64,000 nucleotides of DNA from Ciona savignyi (GCA_000149265.1 CH001357.1:1805745-1869744); one strand, 5' to 3'. Counted from the first letter of the stretch, positions 1 to 12,752 are shown. Program-made: numbers and translations. Notes: generated by a model from the sequence alone, not told the origin.

Positions 1-1243
1 TTCCCATTTATAATTTTAGATTTCTCTTCACATTTGTCAAAGAGACTAATTAAGGATTTTCCATTTAAAATCGTAAATTTCATAGGGAATCGGTTTTCAT
101 CAGTTTGGCATAATATTATAGGAAAACACAGAATACGAGGTATGATGAAAAGCCCAATATACGTTCGAAAATAAATATCAAAACGTGGTAAGCAAGCAAG
201 CCGAATTACCTAAGCAGGAGTTTTTACATGTTTTGAGCGAAAAGAAGATTTTTCTTAAAGTTAATTTGCATATCCGTACTTTTCTCACCAACAAGTTGTA
301 TGCACACATTTTATTTTTTGGCTGGTTATGTTTTGAACGTTTCGTTAAGGAGCGTTTTCATACTTGAGCGCTTTTCAGACAAACGGACCTTTAGATGTGC
401 ACACGCAAACCTATGGTACCATTACATAGTCTCCATCAATCCAGCCCTTACGCGATCATTGGTATTATCTCAAAGTGCCTGTATCAAGTCAGTCGCCTCC
501 AAACTTACCATATCTGCATTAGCCTCCAACGTCGTAGACGGAACAACCCACTTTGGGACTGGAAGACAATTTCCTTTCTCTTCGCGTTTGATAGTGGAAA
601 CCCATCGGAGTCTGACAATCTTGTTTTCCAGAGTTTCATCTTTTTCATTATTTAAGTCTTTACCTTTGTCTGTGTAATTTAACTAGCGATAACACTCTAC
701 GATACGTTTAAACTGAAAGAATTGTGATATGATAACAGAAACACCTTCGCTATAACTCGTCTGAGCTAAGTTAGGCAGCGATCGCCTATTGATATGATAA
801 ATGTGTTTATACTCTTATTAAGCAAGGCACTTTTAGATAAAAGCTTAAACCCTGTAGATTATGGGTTATATTTAAAACGAAGGAACGATTGATTACTAAA
901 CTAATACATAAATAATCATGCCGGGTTTTTATTTTTTACCTGACGTCACTTCTATGTTAACAACCAACTTTTATTAAAGCGAGCCAAGTTTCTCTCCATG
1001 GTATCGTCACTTAGCCGGTTTTTGTACGGAAGGCGAAATTTATGATTCAGTCGCGTTAACCAATCGGCCACAGAACCTTACACGAACAGTCAAGCTAAAT
1101 ACAGTTCCGAGTGTTCGAAGCATATTTTTATTTGACATAGAAATAATAATTAAGTGTAAAATCGCATTTACAGTTTAATTTGCTTTTTTAATGTCTTTGG
1201 TCAAATTAATAACCAGTAACAAATATTGGGTCACACTCAGTTT
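1..1243. other. intergenic, no gene seen
   Basis: AT-rich sequence with only short, unconvincing open frames. The two overlapping frames around 300-677 show no domain, no splice-bounded exon and no similarity to anything else in the window. I see no repeat with clear ends here. Confidence 0.5.
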
Positions 1244-1251
1244 ATCTATAA

Positions 1252-2702
1252 CAGGCATGGGCAACCCCTGGCACGCGTGCCCAACTTGGGACGCGAGCTC
1301 GTATTTCTGGCACGCTAGTTCAAGGAAATTAGATTCCTTTCTCTTAAAGATGATAACTTAAAAGTTGTTGTATTATTTGAGCTTTGGCCACGTGTATAAA
1401 ATGTTTATTACCGTAAGTTGTGAAGATTTGATTATTTATTACCGTGTTATTGTTACTCAACAAACACCAAAGAGTACAACAATCCGCTTGCAAATTTCTC
1501 AACCTGCTGCCACAGACGAACGTGAGAGAAATTTGTACGTTTGTGCAGCCAACCAGATGTAGTTAATATCAGTTACTCGTAGCATCCTAATTTACTTTTG
1601 TTAGCAATTTGAGATACAAAATGTTATAAGGCTAAACATGATGTACCGTGTACCGGTAAGGTCATTCGGTATCGGTAAATGTCATAAATGCATATTTCGG
1701 CAAGTAAAAAAAGACCGGTAAACTTATTTCACATAAGCTTATCAGTGCGTTTATCAAATTGCGTTAATGTGAGTAAAAATTTATCGTTGAACACACTTTT
1801 TCACCTGCCGGTTTGCTCTATTAGTAATAGTACAGCGCTTGCTTATTTTGCAGTAAAGATAAAAATTAAAAGTCAATACTGTAAAACAGCGGTTCTCAAA
1901 CTGGGGTCCGCGGTCTTTTGGGGACCGCGAAGCACCTTTCAAAAAAATTAAACGACGCTTCTGAAGAAAAAAATTGTGTAAAATTTAGTTTTCACGCAAC
2001 TTTTCTTCCAATCAACTTAACAAACACATTTGTCATGAAAGCTTACAGGCTACATAGGCATTTATGACATCACAAGAAGCTATTTGATGTCACATTAGTG
2101 CAATTCAAAAGTACAGAACTCCTACTATAGTAGAAAATAGTACAACTCCTATTATAGTAGGAGTAAACATTCAAAAAATGCCAAGGTCAGAGGCGTCTCG
2201 TTTTTCCTTATGCCATGCATCCGGGTTAATATGTTTTGTTTTAGAATTTTAACGTTGCTAAATTTTTCTTTTTACTTCCCTATTTTTTGAGGGGACCGTG
2301 AGTCATTTAAAAAAATGCTAGGGACCGTTGCGTATTTAAAAAAAAAAGTTTGAGAAACGCTGCTATAAAAAGTTATTTCGTTTTTTGTCCCTACCGAATG
2401 TTAGGACCATCAGCTAAGAAACTTCAAACTGATGTACGAGATGTATTTAAAGCTATTCAAACTGATATTTTCTTAGAAATAAAACTTGAACCTTTTGAAA
2501 AGTATATTGGTGAATGTTTTATTTTTGGTTATATTGTGTTTTCACTATTTTGGTAAATTTAAATAATTTTTTTCGAAACGGGCACCTTTAGAATAAAAAA
2601 GAAATATGTTCTCACAAATTGGTATGGTTGGCACGCGGAAGGATTTTTCCATTAATTTTAGCCGATTTTGGCACCCAGGCCGAGAAAGGTTGCCCACCCC
2701 TG
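1252..2702. mobile_element. hAT-type non-autonomous DNA transposon, 1.45 kb
   Basis: The ends are inverted: the left end reads CAGGCATGGGCAACC and the right end reads GGTTGCCCACCCCTG, near-complementary terminal repeats of the hAT kind. A perfect 8-bp duplication, ATCTATAA, lies immediately outside both ends (1244-1251 and 2703-2710). No transposase is encoded, so the element depends on another copy for movement. A second hAT-type element is nested inside it at 1887-2362. Confidence 0.85.
1887..2362. mobile_element. nested hAT-type miniature element, 476 bp
   Basis: Terminal inverted repeats CAGCGGTTCTCAAACT (left) and AGTTTGAGAAACGCTG (right) are flanked by an 8-bp duplication with one mismatch, CTGTAAAA at 1879-1886 and CTATAAAA at 2363-2370. 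It sits wholly inside the larger hAT-type element at 1252-2702, so it inserted later. It has no coding capacity. The end sequence resembles hAT families common in animal genomes. Confidence 0.85.
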
Positions 2703-3222
2703 ATCTATAACGTTTATCGAAAAGAACGTTTTGTTCATATTTTATGAAATATGGCACTCTTTGAAGTTTAAAATAGTTAAGTTTCCACAACCATAAAGTC
2801 AAAAATAAAACGAGCCTATTTTTAAATAGTTAAGTGCATGTTTTTACTATAATAACAAAGATTGTCCCAGAATTATGATATAATGGCCTATACTTTCATT
2901 TGTCATTCGCTCGCTTTTAATTATTAAATTGTATACATTTTCAGTTTTTTTAGTTTTCCTTATTTTTATTTATGCACTGCGCTTTGACGACCGGTATGAA
3001 TTTCAACAACTTATAAATATTTCACGCTCTGAATGTTTTTAATGCCTCACGTGTCGAAACAATATAGGCGTATGACATAACCAAACGTATTAATATTTAA
3101 AGTTTTAAATAAGAGAAACGATTTCCATAGCTTTGATTTGCAAGAAAAAAAATTTGCTTTTAAAAATGAATTACAGTGCTTTTAATTTGTTTGCCGTATT
3201 GGTTTCTGTGACCAGTGAAGCT

Positions 3223-3675
3223 CCTGCCTATCATTTTATCCACACTCCTGCCTAGCATTTGTCCACACACAATAAATGACATCAAACACAATAAAAAACG
3301 TCACACACAATAAATAATGTCAGTCGTTACGCCCGGTTCCCAACCGTGGTATCACTTTCTTTTTCACCTACACCGATGAAGCTACTTCGTTTTTTACGAG
3401 GCCTGTTTTTACAAGAACATTTTTGGAAGTCGGTAACCTTTTGCATTTAAAGCGCCTTTTTAACCGATATTCCGCATAATAAAAATCACTGGGAGCCGCA
3501 AAACTGTTTCGCAATAAAATGGAAAAACAAACATAGTGTGAGATAAAGAGGCAAGTGTTTTTGTGTTTGTTTCACTTATGCATGGGTATTAAACTTATTA
3601 AGCGAACGCTACAATAGCAAAATAAATAAGAGCATTATCCTAAGGATTAAAAGAGCCGCAGGTTGCCGACCCCTG
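3223..3675. mobile_element. hAT-derived element, left end uncertain
   Basis: The right end (GCCGCAGGTTGCCGACCCCTG) has the typical look of a hAT terminus and is followed by GTGAAGCC. GTGAAGCT lies at 3215-3222 before the proposed left edge, consistent with an 8-bp target duplication with one mismatch. The left edge lacks a matching inverted repeat, so it is truncated or has been replaced. The first 100 bp contain three imperfect copies of a unit around CACACAATAAATGAC. Confidence 0.5.
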
Positions 3676-4551
3676 GTGAAGCCAAATGGTTAACGCGCCC
3701 TGTACCTATACTGAATAGAAATAAAACACAGTCTTGGTAACGAGCGCATTATGTGTTCAAAACTTTCACTAGTATAAAAAAATAAAGGTCATTTTGTAAA
3801 AATATAATCTAAAGTAGATCGAGCTAACCGCTGTAGCACGCGTTACCTACGTACACTTTTCCCTGCCATATGTTTTTTTCCAACCATATCCTTTTTACCT
3901 ACAATACCAACGTTAACATATACGAAGTAAAAAACAGGCTTGTAATTAAATGTTAAGGTAACTATACCCATGTCATTAAATCAATTTTTAATTGCGCTTG
4001 TCCAACACCTTTATATACATCACAAAACATTGTTCAATTTCCCGCTTATAATTATTTCAAAGCGCAGCGACAGTATTTAGGCCTTGGCACGTGTTGACAA
4101 AAGATGGTTTCAGGATTGCGTGCATAAATTATGAACTACATCTTGTTAAGTGTCAAGAGAACATGCTTACCAATGTCCAAATTGCTGGAAGTAAGTTTCC
4201 AATCTTGCGGTGGCTGCGTTCGCACGATTGGCTTATCCGTACTGACGATAAGACGTGTTTGTTACCAAGATTGTAGAAAATTGCGATTTTAGGGAAGATA
4301 TTACATAAGCTTACAAGTATTAGTTTTGTTCCAATTTCGTAGGTTCATTAGGTTTACATATTACCCGATACTCATGTTAATCCCTCTAGACGGAACAGTG
4401 AAATATTTTTAACACGGTTGAGTAGTAAGCATGAGATTAACTGGTGCCCAAATTCGCAGTCTGTCGATTATTAGAAACATTACAATACTTAAGGACACAA
4501 CTGACAATCTCATGACTGGTTTGAACCCAAAACTTTTCGGCTAATGGTCTT

Positions 4552-4862
4552 TTGTGCCACCGTATAAAGGATAGGATATAATATTCATGTTTATCCCCGT
4601 AAATGGGAAAACCAAGGGGGTTAACACACGGCCAATCGTCAGATCACCTCGCGCCCATCGTCCGATTACCAAAACTTTTGCAGTGTGTTGTGTCTGATTT
4701 GCACGTTCCTTCACCTTGGTATAGAACCCATTAATTCGCTGTGTTCGGGCAATGTTCGTTAAGTGCCTTGCCCAAGGACACAATCGACTAGCTAGCGACC
4801 AGTTTCATATCTGCAACCATTCGACTGAAATGCGATACACTAACCCACCAGACCGTATAATA
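4552..4862 (-). repeat. tRNA-derived SINE, family 2
   Basis: On the minus strand it starts with a tRNA-like head (A-box-like GCTCAGTGGGTTAG region, degenerate here, and a B-box-like TTCGAA/TTCAAA region) followed by a conserved body containing the GGTTTTCCCATTTACGGGG stretch. The same roughly 290-bp unit recurs at about 13010, 19480, 32762, 33218, 46127, 60628 and 61300. A 79-codon frame inside it has no coding significance. Confidence 0.75.
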
Positions 4863-6045
4863 AGATTTCCGGCTTATTCATAAATTATGGGTTCTGCGAT
4901 AATTTAATTCAAAATAAAATATCCAAATAAGTTTTTAAAATAATAAGAGATTATCTTACTGACACTTATAATGAAAAGTCATGGAGTAGTAAAATGCTTC
5001 AATTATAAGATAGGTACATTATTTTTCATTTATGTTTGCGGACAATTTGCCACAAGTAATTTGAAGCAAGGTGGCTATTACTCTTATCTGCCAAACTGTC
5101 ACAATTATTTGTTACATTTACGATTTTACCTGAAAACTTTTTTTTTGGATTTGCATAAATTATTTATTAGCAGTCGCCACCTGTCAACCCATATGACAGT
5201 GGGCAGAATTAACTTCAAATATTAATCCAAAACAGTATAGCGGCGCGATTTTACATCGATATCGGTATACACTTACTAAAACTAATTGCAGTTAGTCACA
5301 GCTATGCATTGGAAAGCGCATTTTATTGCGAATATGAGTAGACGTATATGACCTAGGGTAAAACCTAATTATATAACATAATTTATACCAAATTAACAGT
5401 GAGATTGATTAAAAGATTATCGAACGACCTACTTTAAATGACGTTCTGAGTTTTACTTTGTTGGGATAATCAAAAAACTTTTGTGAAAAAAACTCTATAA
5501 TTGAAATTGATTTCATGAAAAAAATGAATATAATTCCCCCTGCTGTTTTAAAACGCGGAAAATGGTTAGTGTTCTGTAATGTAGCACATATTAAAGATTA
5601 TTTAAATCGTATTTCATATCCTAAAAACATCATTGCCAGTATAATTAAACAAACATGCAATTTTATCGGCAACATTGCTGTTGCCCTTTTTGGTGTCATT
5701 TTAAATTAAGGAAATATACCTGAGATCGCAGAAAGTAAAGCTATAACGATTGCAAAACAAATAATTGTTCTTACTAACATTGGCAAATGCTATTAAATCA
5801 CAGCTAATTTATATTAATTTTTCAACCAGAATAATACATTTATTAAAACCACTAAAAGTTGGCCTTACTTTTGAACTGGAACATCCACGTAGCTGCCAAG
5901 CCCGAGACAGATAGGGTAATCATGGGTAAGGCCAGGCGGTCGAACGAATTTCCGTGTTCCGATGTAATCTGGGTGGTTCCTGCACTCTACCTGGATGGCT
6001 GGGTCCATGGTCAGGCCGACAAGCTGAAATACAAATAATTTGCAG
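4863..6045. other. intergenic, no gene seen
   Basis: AT-rich spacer. The frames at 4971-5225 and 5515-5709 lack domains, exon-type splice sites and paralogues, so I do not call them genes. Confidence 0.45.
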
Positions 6046-6420
6046 CATGTGTGATCGAATATACAGCACGTGTGGTCTAATATATAGCTTGTGTGGCCAA
6101 ATATACAGCATGTGTGGCCAAATATATAACTTGTGTGGCCAAATATACAGCATGTGTAGTCGAATATATAGCTTGCGTGGCCAAATATACAGCATGTGTG
6201 GCTGAATAGTTAGCACCACCAATTTGTATACATCATGTGTGGCCCAATGGCTAGCGCGACCGATTCATACACAGCATGTGTGTCTGAATAGTTATTGTGA
6301 CCAATTCATGTACAGCATGTGTGGCTGAATAGTTAGCACCACCAATTCATATACAGCATGTGTGGCCCAACGGCCAGCGCGGCCATTTCATATACAACAT
6401 AATTGACCGAATGGTAAGCA
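6046..6420 (+). repeat. minisatellite built from SINE family 1 heads
   Basis: From 6046 to about 6200 a unit of about 20 bp (ATATACAGCATGTGTGGCCAA and variants) is repeated head to tail. From 6190 to 6420 longer units of about 40-60 bp repeat, each carrying GTGTGGC(C/T)(G/C)AATGGTTAGC followed by ACC(G/A)ATTCATATACAGCATG. That longer unit is the A-box head of SINE family 1 (compare 20421-20460), so the array seems to be an amplified SINE 5' end. Open frames on both strands of the array are repeat artefacts. Confidence 0.8.
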
Positions 6421-6424
6421 CGGC

Positions 6425-9330
6425 GATTCATAAATAGAACATTTGTTAAAAAAGGTATTAAAAAGCCCAGAAAAAATATACAAAAATGTGTGACAGAATG
6501 GTTGGCGCGACCGGTTTATTTGTAATTTTAAATTAAAAAAAGACCTTATAACAAGCCTATCGCTGAGCCAAAGACTTAATAAAACTATGAATAAATTAAT
6601 TAATACTATTTAGGGTACTGATTACTTCTTAGTTGAGGTTTTTTTAAACGCGTCAACTTCCAACCCATACCAGGTTCAAATTCAGACTCGTTAAAAGTAT
6701 AATGGCTGCACGTGGTTCTGACTAATGCGACCTGCTCACACAGACAGCATTCACATATAGGACCAGTCGTTGAACCAATAGTTGTCTGATTATAAAATCC
6801 ATGTGACCGATGTGGTAATGGGCACGATACCTAACGGAGTTACTTCAGTACATTAATTTCAAATAAATCGATTGGTTCATGTAAACGACTGGCGTTGTCT
6901 TACGAACGGAAATTCATTTATCCCACGGGGCATAAACTGCAACCCACTAATAGAAATTGTATGGCCCACGTGAAAGTGCGGATTTATAGGAAATGCACGC
7001 CAACTCTCGTCTTATAGGTTTACCTTTTGTCTTATATAGGTCAATGCCGAACAACTAAAACACAATTTTCATTTGTCGCCAGTTTTAAAAAACAGGCAGA
7101 TGTTTGCGTTTTTTTTACTGTGAAACGAAATTCTTTGAATTTCTTTTTTTGGTAATTGGGGTAAGTTTCGAACCCTTAATCGGTTAGTCGCTAAGACCGT
7201 TTTTGTATATTATTCGGTATACGAATGACTGACAGGTAGTTTATTTGTTATTAACTGCTTCTCATCACCTAATAATTCTGTGTTGTTGTATTTTTGGTAG
7301 TTTATGACATTAAGCAAGACAATAAATATGATTTACAGCTGATATATTTTCTATTGGACGCGTCTCTAACAGCGTATAAAGTTTAACTGCCTTCTACAGT
7401 AATTAGATCCTACTCGCATTAATATTATCGTAGACAACACCACTTCGTAGTAATAGTAAGTGATTTTAACGTACGGTCGTGTGGCCGAATGGTTAACGCC
7501 ACCGATAAATATATGCCGATTCAATACAAAAACGGAACAAGATATACACACACAGATTCTTTATAGGTAGAAAAATAGGTGTGCTGGGCACATTTCAATG
7601 GCAAACAAATAAAGAATAATTAGTTTAACATTGACTGGTGTTCATTAACACGTTTCCCTACGTGAACTAACGGTTTTCAGTGCGCAGGCTTGTGTTTTTG
7701 ATGTACCAAGCTCTGTATTTAACAGTTGTTAATAGGTTGAAATAAGTTTTTACTTCAGTTAGGCGTTTGTTTAGGAACAAAACAAAATAAATCCGACCGC
7801 TCTAAAAAAATCGAGTTTTTTTGTAAATTATTCTTAGTAAGTCCCCATACTTAAAAATGAGCTCAAATTACACGAATTATTGTTAGTAAGTCACTAGGCC
7901 TACATAGTATATAAGGGAGATTAATAAACACGACTTATATCTTTTTAACCAGATACTAACACGAGGTAAAGTAAATGCTTTCTGGACCTTTTTGTGTTTT
8001 TACCAACCGTGCTTACAGCACATTCAGGCAAAACACATTAGTGTGAAATTAATTGACTGAGAAAATTATAGTTTCGTTCTTGCTTACTATATATTGCATG
8101 TGTGTAATATTTTCATATTTCAAATAAAAGAACAAATGAAATAATTATAGGCCTAATTATTTGATTTCAATAACCACCTTGTCTCCAAGTCCACACATTC
8201 CCCATTCATTTTTTACGACGGATGGCAATTTCATTTTGTTTAATTTATTGATTTTAATCGTTGTGCTGCTATCAAGTATGAAAGGATTACATTTCTACGT
8301 TAATTATTAATGGGTTTAAAATTGGATGGTATTGGTAGTACTTTATGGGGCGTATTTTCCAAAATAGTCCTTTTTACAATTGGCCAAATAAAATTTGTGC
8401 AATGTCACTTTATTTATAGTAGCATACCGGTTATTAACAATAGTATTTTTTTCCATATCAAATATCAAAGAAAACAAAAAAGTCTAAATGTATATATACC
8501 TGGTTATATTTTGGTCTGCATTTTGTATCTTCAGGGTTCTTTTTATATAGGGAAGCATACGTCGAATTGTACAGTTCTTCTCCGGTATATTTTAGCACCA
8601 TAATTACAATTATTGTTAAGCATTTAAAATATATTGGGACATTAATTAAAATAGGAAAAAATAAAGTCTGTGAATTTGCTGAGGAAAATTATAATTGTCT
8701 GTTGTGATTACACATTACATATTGTGACATCATAATAATACAAATGTATATGAGAAATAGATGAAAAATTATATTATACCAGTTTTTTTACCATTTTTAT
8801 TTATAAAATCCTTACTTGACTGATTCGATTTTAACTACAACACTTTAGTTACTTTTTTATTATAATAGGATCGGAAATTTAAACTTTGTGAATATAAATG
8901 AAGAATATATATCCCGTGGGCGTCATTATTATAACTGGAAGTGTCCAAATAATAATTATTCACGTGTCCCATACGTTTGAAATCCAATTTAGTTATATAT
9001 TATTTATTGCAAATTTATTGTACATGTTACAAGCCAATATAATTCCCTTGAAATTGGTCGTCAGTTGATTGAGAATGGATGAGAAAATCTCTCTTTTTTC
9101 TCGCTGAAAAGAAAAAAAGGCGTTATTCAATAAAAGCCGGCTTGATTACCCAGTTTCTTTAGATTTTACCTACCCGACGAAGCAAGTGTACTGTAAAAAT
9201 TAATAAGAATTATTCTGTAGGTCGATTTCACTTAGACTTAAAGTGAAATATTAACGTCTGTTTGTTTTTTGTTTTATTGGTATTTTTAGTCTTATAAACG
9301 TATATTATAACAATATTTAGAGAGAAAAAA
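6425..9330. other. gene-poor spacer with SINE fragments
   Basis: No gene recognised. A reverse-orientation SINE family 1 tail lies at about 7150-7240 and a plus-strand head at about 7471-7530 (GTGTGGCCGAATGGTTAACG). The remainder up to the CART-like gene is AT-rich. Promoter sequences of that gene presumably lie in the last few hundred bases, but I cannot pick out a specific motif. Confidence 0.45.
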
Positions 9331-9337
9331 AACGAAA

Positions 9338-11909
9338 ATGAAAAAATACTTTTGCGTTTTCATGCTTGTAATTTTGCATACTTGTGACGTCATAATGTGT
9401 CAGGGTGACGCAACAGCAGAAGTTCGGGATGAAGATATTGAAAGGGCAATCAATGTGCTTTCCCGCTTTCAACAACAGGACGACTCACAAAACATGGTAA
9501 GATGTAATAGCAAATATTTGTTAAAACGTCACGTATGTGACGTCATTTATATCCTAAGTATCGATTAATTCCACATGAAAATATTTATACACGATTATCG
9601 TAGACAACTTATTTATCGGGGTTAGTATCGAACCCATAATGGGCTTGTTGGTAATATAGTTTTTTATATCATTCGAGATATGTATTGGTCGCGTGAACCA
9701 TTCGGCCACATGGCCTTACATCGTCGGAAGACAGGTGACCGAATCTACCCGCAAAAGACTTGGGACTGTAAATGGTCAAATCGTAAACATTGCTTCGATG
9801 CTTTTACAAATAAAAATTTGGCGCGAAAGATTCCGTTGACGATGATAATGGTCATTATTTTATTCCGTAAAGGCCAGGCGAATAAAAACTATCACTGTTA
9901 ACAGTAATATTAAAAAAGATAGAAAAAGAAAAATTAAGGAAACTTCATATGGCAGTTTAATGGAACATTGATGTTATGGTACATAAAATATTAGTTTGGT
10001 GCTGTTGCCTATAACCTTTATGGACAATCGCTGAAATCGTCTGAGTTTAGTTTAATTTATTAATTATTTCTCTTCTTCTTTACATTAAAATCAATAGTAT
10101 AATTATTGTAAGTTAAGTAGACGGGATAAAACGGCAAAACTACAGTAGTAAAAACACATCGGGAAATACACATTGTATAAATGAGAACAATATACGGTCG
10201 TGCGGGCGAATTGTTAACGCGACCGATACATATACACACTTATATAATATATTACAAACGGGCCGAAATAAAATAAAACTAGCAGCTGATTGACATGTAC
10301 TGTCAGGGTAATGTACTGTCGCCACCATGTATTGAGTAGCATTGCTAAATCTACTTATACCACGCGGTCGTACATTTTAACCCTAGACCACGCGGTCGTA
10401 CATTGCTTGTCGCTGGACATATCCCTTTCTTGTCATATAGTAAAGTGTTGAACTTTGCAAATAGCAAAGAAGACAAATGTCGTAAAAATAATATTTTATT
10501 ATCGCACGCAACTGACTCGCTTCAAATAAATAGACCTATGTCGTTACATTACCAAAAAACGATACTAAAACGCTTTAAATGTTTGTTTTGATTTAAATAC
10601 TTTGGACGTTTTATACAGGGGGACATGCAGGACTACGAAAAGAAAGCAAGCGAAATGGAAAATTACGGACAAGGTAAGCTCTGACTTGAAAATGTTTTTT
10701 TGGCCACATAGAAACAAATGTAGACTTCATAATGGTAAGAAAATGTATTTTAGGACGAAGTATTTTTATATAATATAAACATTTTTATCATGCTATGCAT
10801 TAGGTTCATAACCTATGTAAGTATTAGTTGTTCTCTACATTACATGAATAAGCTCAAAGTTGTGATAATTGTCGAACCCGCGAAAGGCTCGTCACTATAT
10901 TTTAAATAGAATTATGTATATGAATTGGGCGCGCTAACCATTCGTTATTATATTTTTAGCAAATTTTGAACCCATAATGGGCTCGTCATTAATATTTTTA
11001 TAGAAATTGGAATATGTATCGGTCGCCTAAAATTCCGAACCCATAATAGGATCGTCCCTAAGACCGTTTTTGTATAGGAGTCTGTATATGTAACTGTCGC
11101 GCTTATCATTTGGTCACACGACCGTACCACCCTAACCGTTAGGTCTCACACTATTTTGATATATAGCGCGACCTATTGCCAGAGGAAAGAAAAAATGCCT
11201 GTCGAAATTTCACAATTTACACATCATTTTTAACTCTTAAACTCCATTTTAAATTTTCTCCACAAGAAGATGAAACAACAGGCAACCAAGGCGACGATAC
11301 TTTAAATCCAATTGATGACATCATGAAAAGATTTTACATCAAAGTCGTCAGACGCTACGTAAGTACTTCAAGAAACTTGAATTTTTAACGAGTGTGCTTA
11401 AAGATGCATTTAATATGTAAAAGAATAGAAGATAACAACTAGATATTCCCCCTGTGGTTATACACAAATGTTCTAGAGGTTTCCGAGTGCTCCTGAACCA
11501 CGACAACTACCTTGCGCGGTCTATATGTAAAGTCGAACACGTCTTAGACCCATAATATTTATTACTACCTACTTTTAAATGAAATAAGCACATTTTCTTT
11601 AATTATTGCTATTTTCCAACCGTAAAAAATGATGGTATCGGAACTTCCCATGTATGCATACACCCATGGGTGGAAAACGTGATGGGATTTTTTTACTTAG
11701 TCAGGTAAAAAAGTTACCATTGAAAACTGAATTTGGTTTTGAAGAAACCTGTTTTTGGACACTTGACATTAACCCCTTTTGTTACGTCACAGTGTCCACC
11801 AGGAAGTCAGTGCATTGGTGTTCGAGGGCGCCACCGCTGGCAGAGATGTACTTGCCCAGGCCGAAGTCAATGTCAGAAGTCACCCAGCTACGGATATGAA
11901 TGTCTTTAA
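9338..11909 (+). CDS. CART-like secreted neuropeptide precursor
   Basis: Four coding exons, joined in frame by GT/AG introns: 9338-9496, 10619-10673, 11267-11358 and 11793-11909, giving 140 residues. Residues 1-21 form a signal peptide ending near MCQG. The middle is acidic and holds basic pairs (KK, KR, RR) suited to prohormone cleavage. The last exon starts just after VVRRY and encodes six cysteines spaced C-x5-C-x11-C-x-C-x5-C-x9-C, ending in Cys-Leu. Vertebrate CART has C-x5-C-x11-C-x-C-x5-C-x6-C and also ends Cys-Leu, so the fold family is likely the same. CART peptides are secreted neuroendocrine signals acting on feeding and stress circuits in vertebrates. The role here is inference. 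Introns 1 to 3 contain SINE fragments. A partial inverted copy of the last exon lies at 20293-20403. Other small disulfide-rich secreted peptides cannot be excluded. Confidence 0.75.
9606..9725 (-). repeat. SINE family 1 copy in CART-like intron 1
   Basis: Reverse-orientation copy. The plus strand reads TCGAACCCATAATGGGC (B-box side) and then GGTCGCGTGAACCATTCGGCC (A-box side). A 73-codon frame starting at 9680 runs through it and is not a gene. Confidence 0.75.
10193..10262 (+). repeat. SINE family 1 head fragment
   Basis: Carries ACGGTCGTGCGGGCGAATTG followed by TTAACGCGACCGATACATAT, the diagnostic head. The tail has decayed. It lies in intron 1 of the CART-like gene. Confidence 0.6.
10858..11130 (-). 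repeat. three adjacent SINE family 1 copies
   Basis: Three reverse-orientation copies follow one another: about 10858-10945, 10955-11022 and 11028-11130. Each has a TCGAACCC/CCGAACCCATAAT-type B-box side and a TCGGTCGC or GACCGTAC-type head side. They occupy most of intron 2 of the CART-like gene. Confidence 0.7.
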
Positions 11910-12260
11910 CTTGAACGTTTTCGTCAAAACATTGTAAATGGAGATTGGACGTTTATTTCTTCCCACAAACCAAGTCTTGTTGCGCAAATACCCGATTCTT
12001 GTGCGATTCGGTTGCTGTTCTGATTTAAATTCAATGTAATGTGCGTACATATAAAGTTGTGGTATTATTAGCGTGGTAAAAAGTATTAAAGTTAGACATC
12101 AAGTCGAATTATGCGGTAAGCGTATAGAATGCCCTAACTCAAGACCTCAAAATTACAGCTATAAGTACTATGTACTGCCTGTGATTCGGATTAGGTCCAG
12201 TTAATCTAGATGTTCGGCAGTGTATAATATGTTTTCCAGAAGCAAAAGTACATCACCTTA
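11430..12260. repeat. arm 1 of an inverted duplication (CART-like 3' end)
   Basis: This block, covering the last intron, last exon and 3' flank of the CART-like gene, is matched in reverse complement by about 19930-20900. Shared landmarks are the last coding exon, the 3' flank around GAGATTGGACGTTTATTTCT at 11941, and the stretch near 12205 containing CATCTAGATTAACTGG on one strand. Confidence 0.8.
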
Positions 12261-12639
12261 AAATTTAACTATATAAAATTTGTTACGTTTATTATTCTAT
12301 TATTACACTATTCAAAGGCACAAAAAAGAGGGGGTCACATAAAATGGTCCATTTATTAAGATGTCACGTTGGATAATTACAAGTTTTATTGCATATACAC
12401 AGATAGGTATACCTTGTGACGGTATAGTGTTTACCTACTTAAATGAATGTTTAAAATTTGAAGTCAAGTCACATCAAAAGCAAATTAAATAAGCACCAAG
12501 CCTAATATCATTTAGACAGCACTAATACCTGTACAAGTATAGTTTATTCATTTTTGCCCAAGTATTAAAAATGGCAAACAAATCAAATCAAGGAACAGGA
12601 AAGAAGCAAAACGAACAGTCGTTAAAACAATTCATTAAA

Positions 12640-12752
12640 AAAGAATTAAAATTAAATTCATAAATTTAATATTAAATTCATTAATTTAATATTAAATTCA
12701 TTAATTTAATATTAAATTCATTAACTTAATATTAAATTCATTAATTTAATAA
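12640..12752. repeat. AT-rich minisatellite
   Basis: About five head-to-tail copies of a roughly 25-bp unit around ATTAAATTCATTAATTTAAT, differing at a few bases. It is immediately followed by the dispersed repeat at 12752-12882. Confidence 0.85.

Noticed and set aside
300-677. 125-codon plus-strand open frame
   Set aside because: No domain, no splice signals, no paralogue, and it overlaps another frame of similar quality.
5920-6222. 100-codon minus frame and 83-codon plus frame
   Set aside because: Both are readings of the 20-bp minisatellite and repeat the same short peptide.
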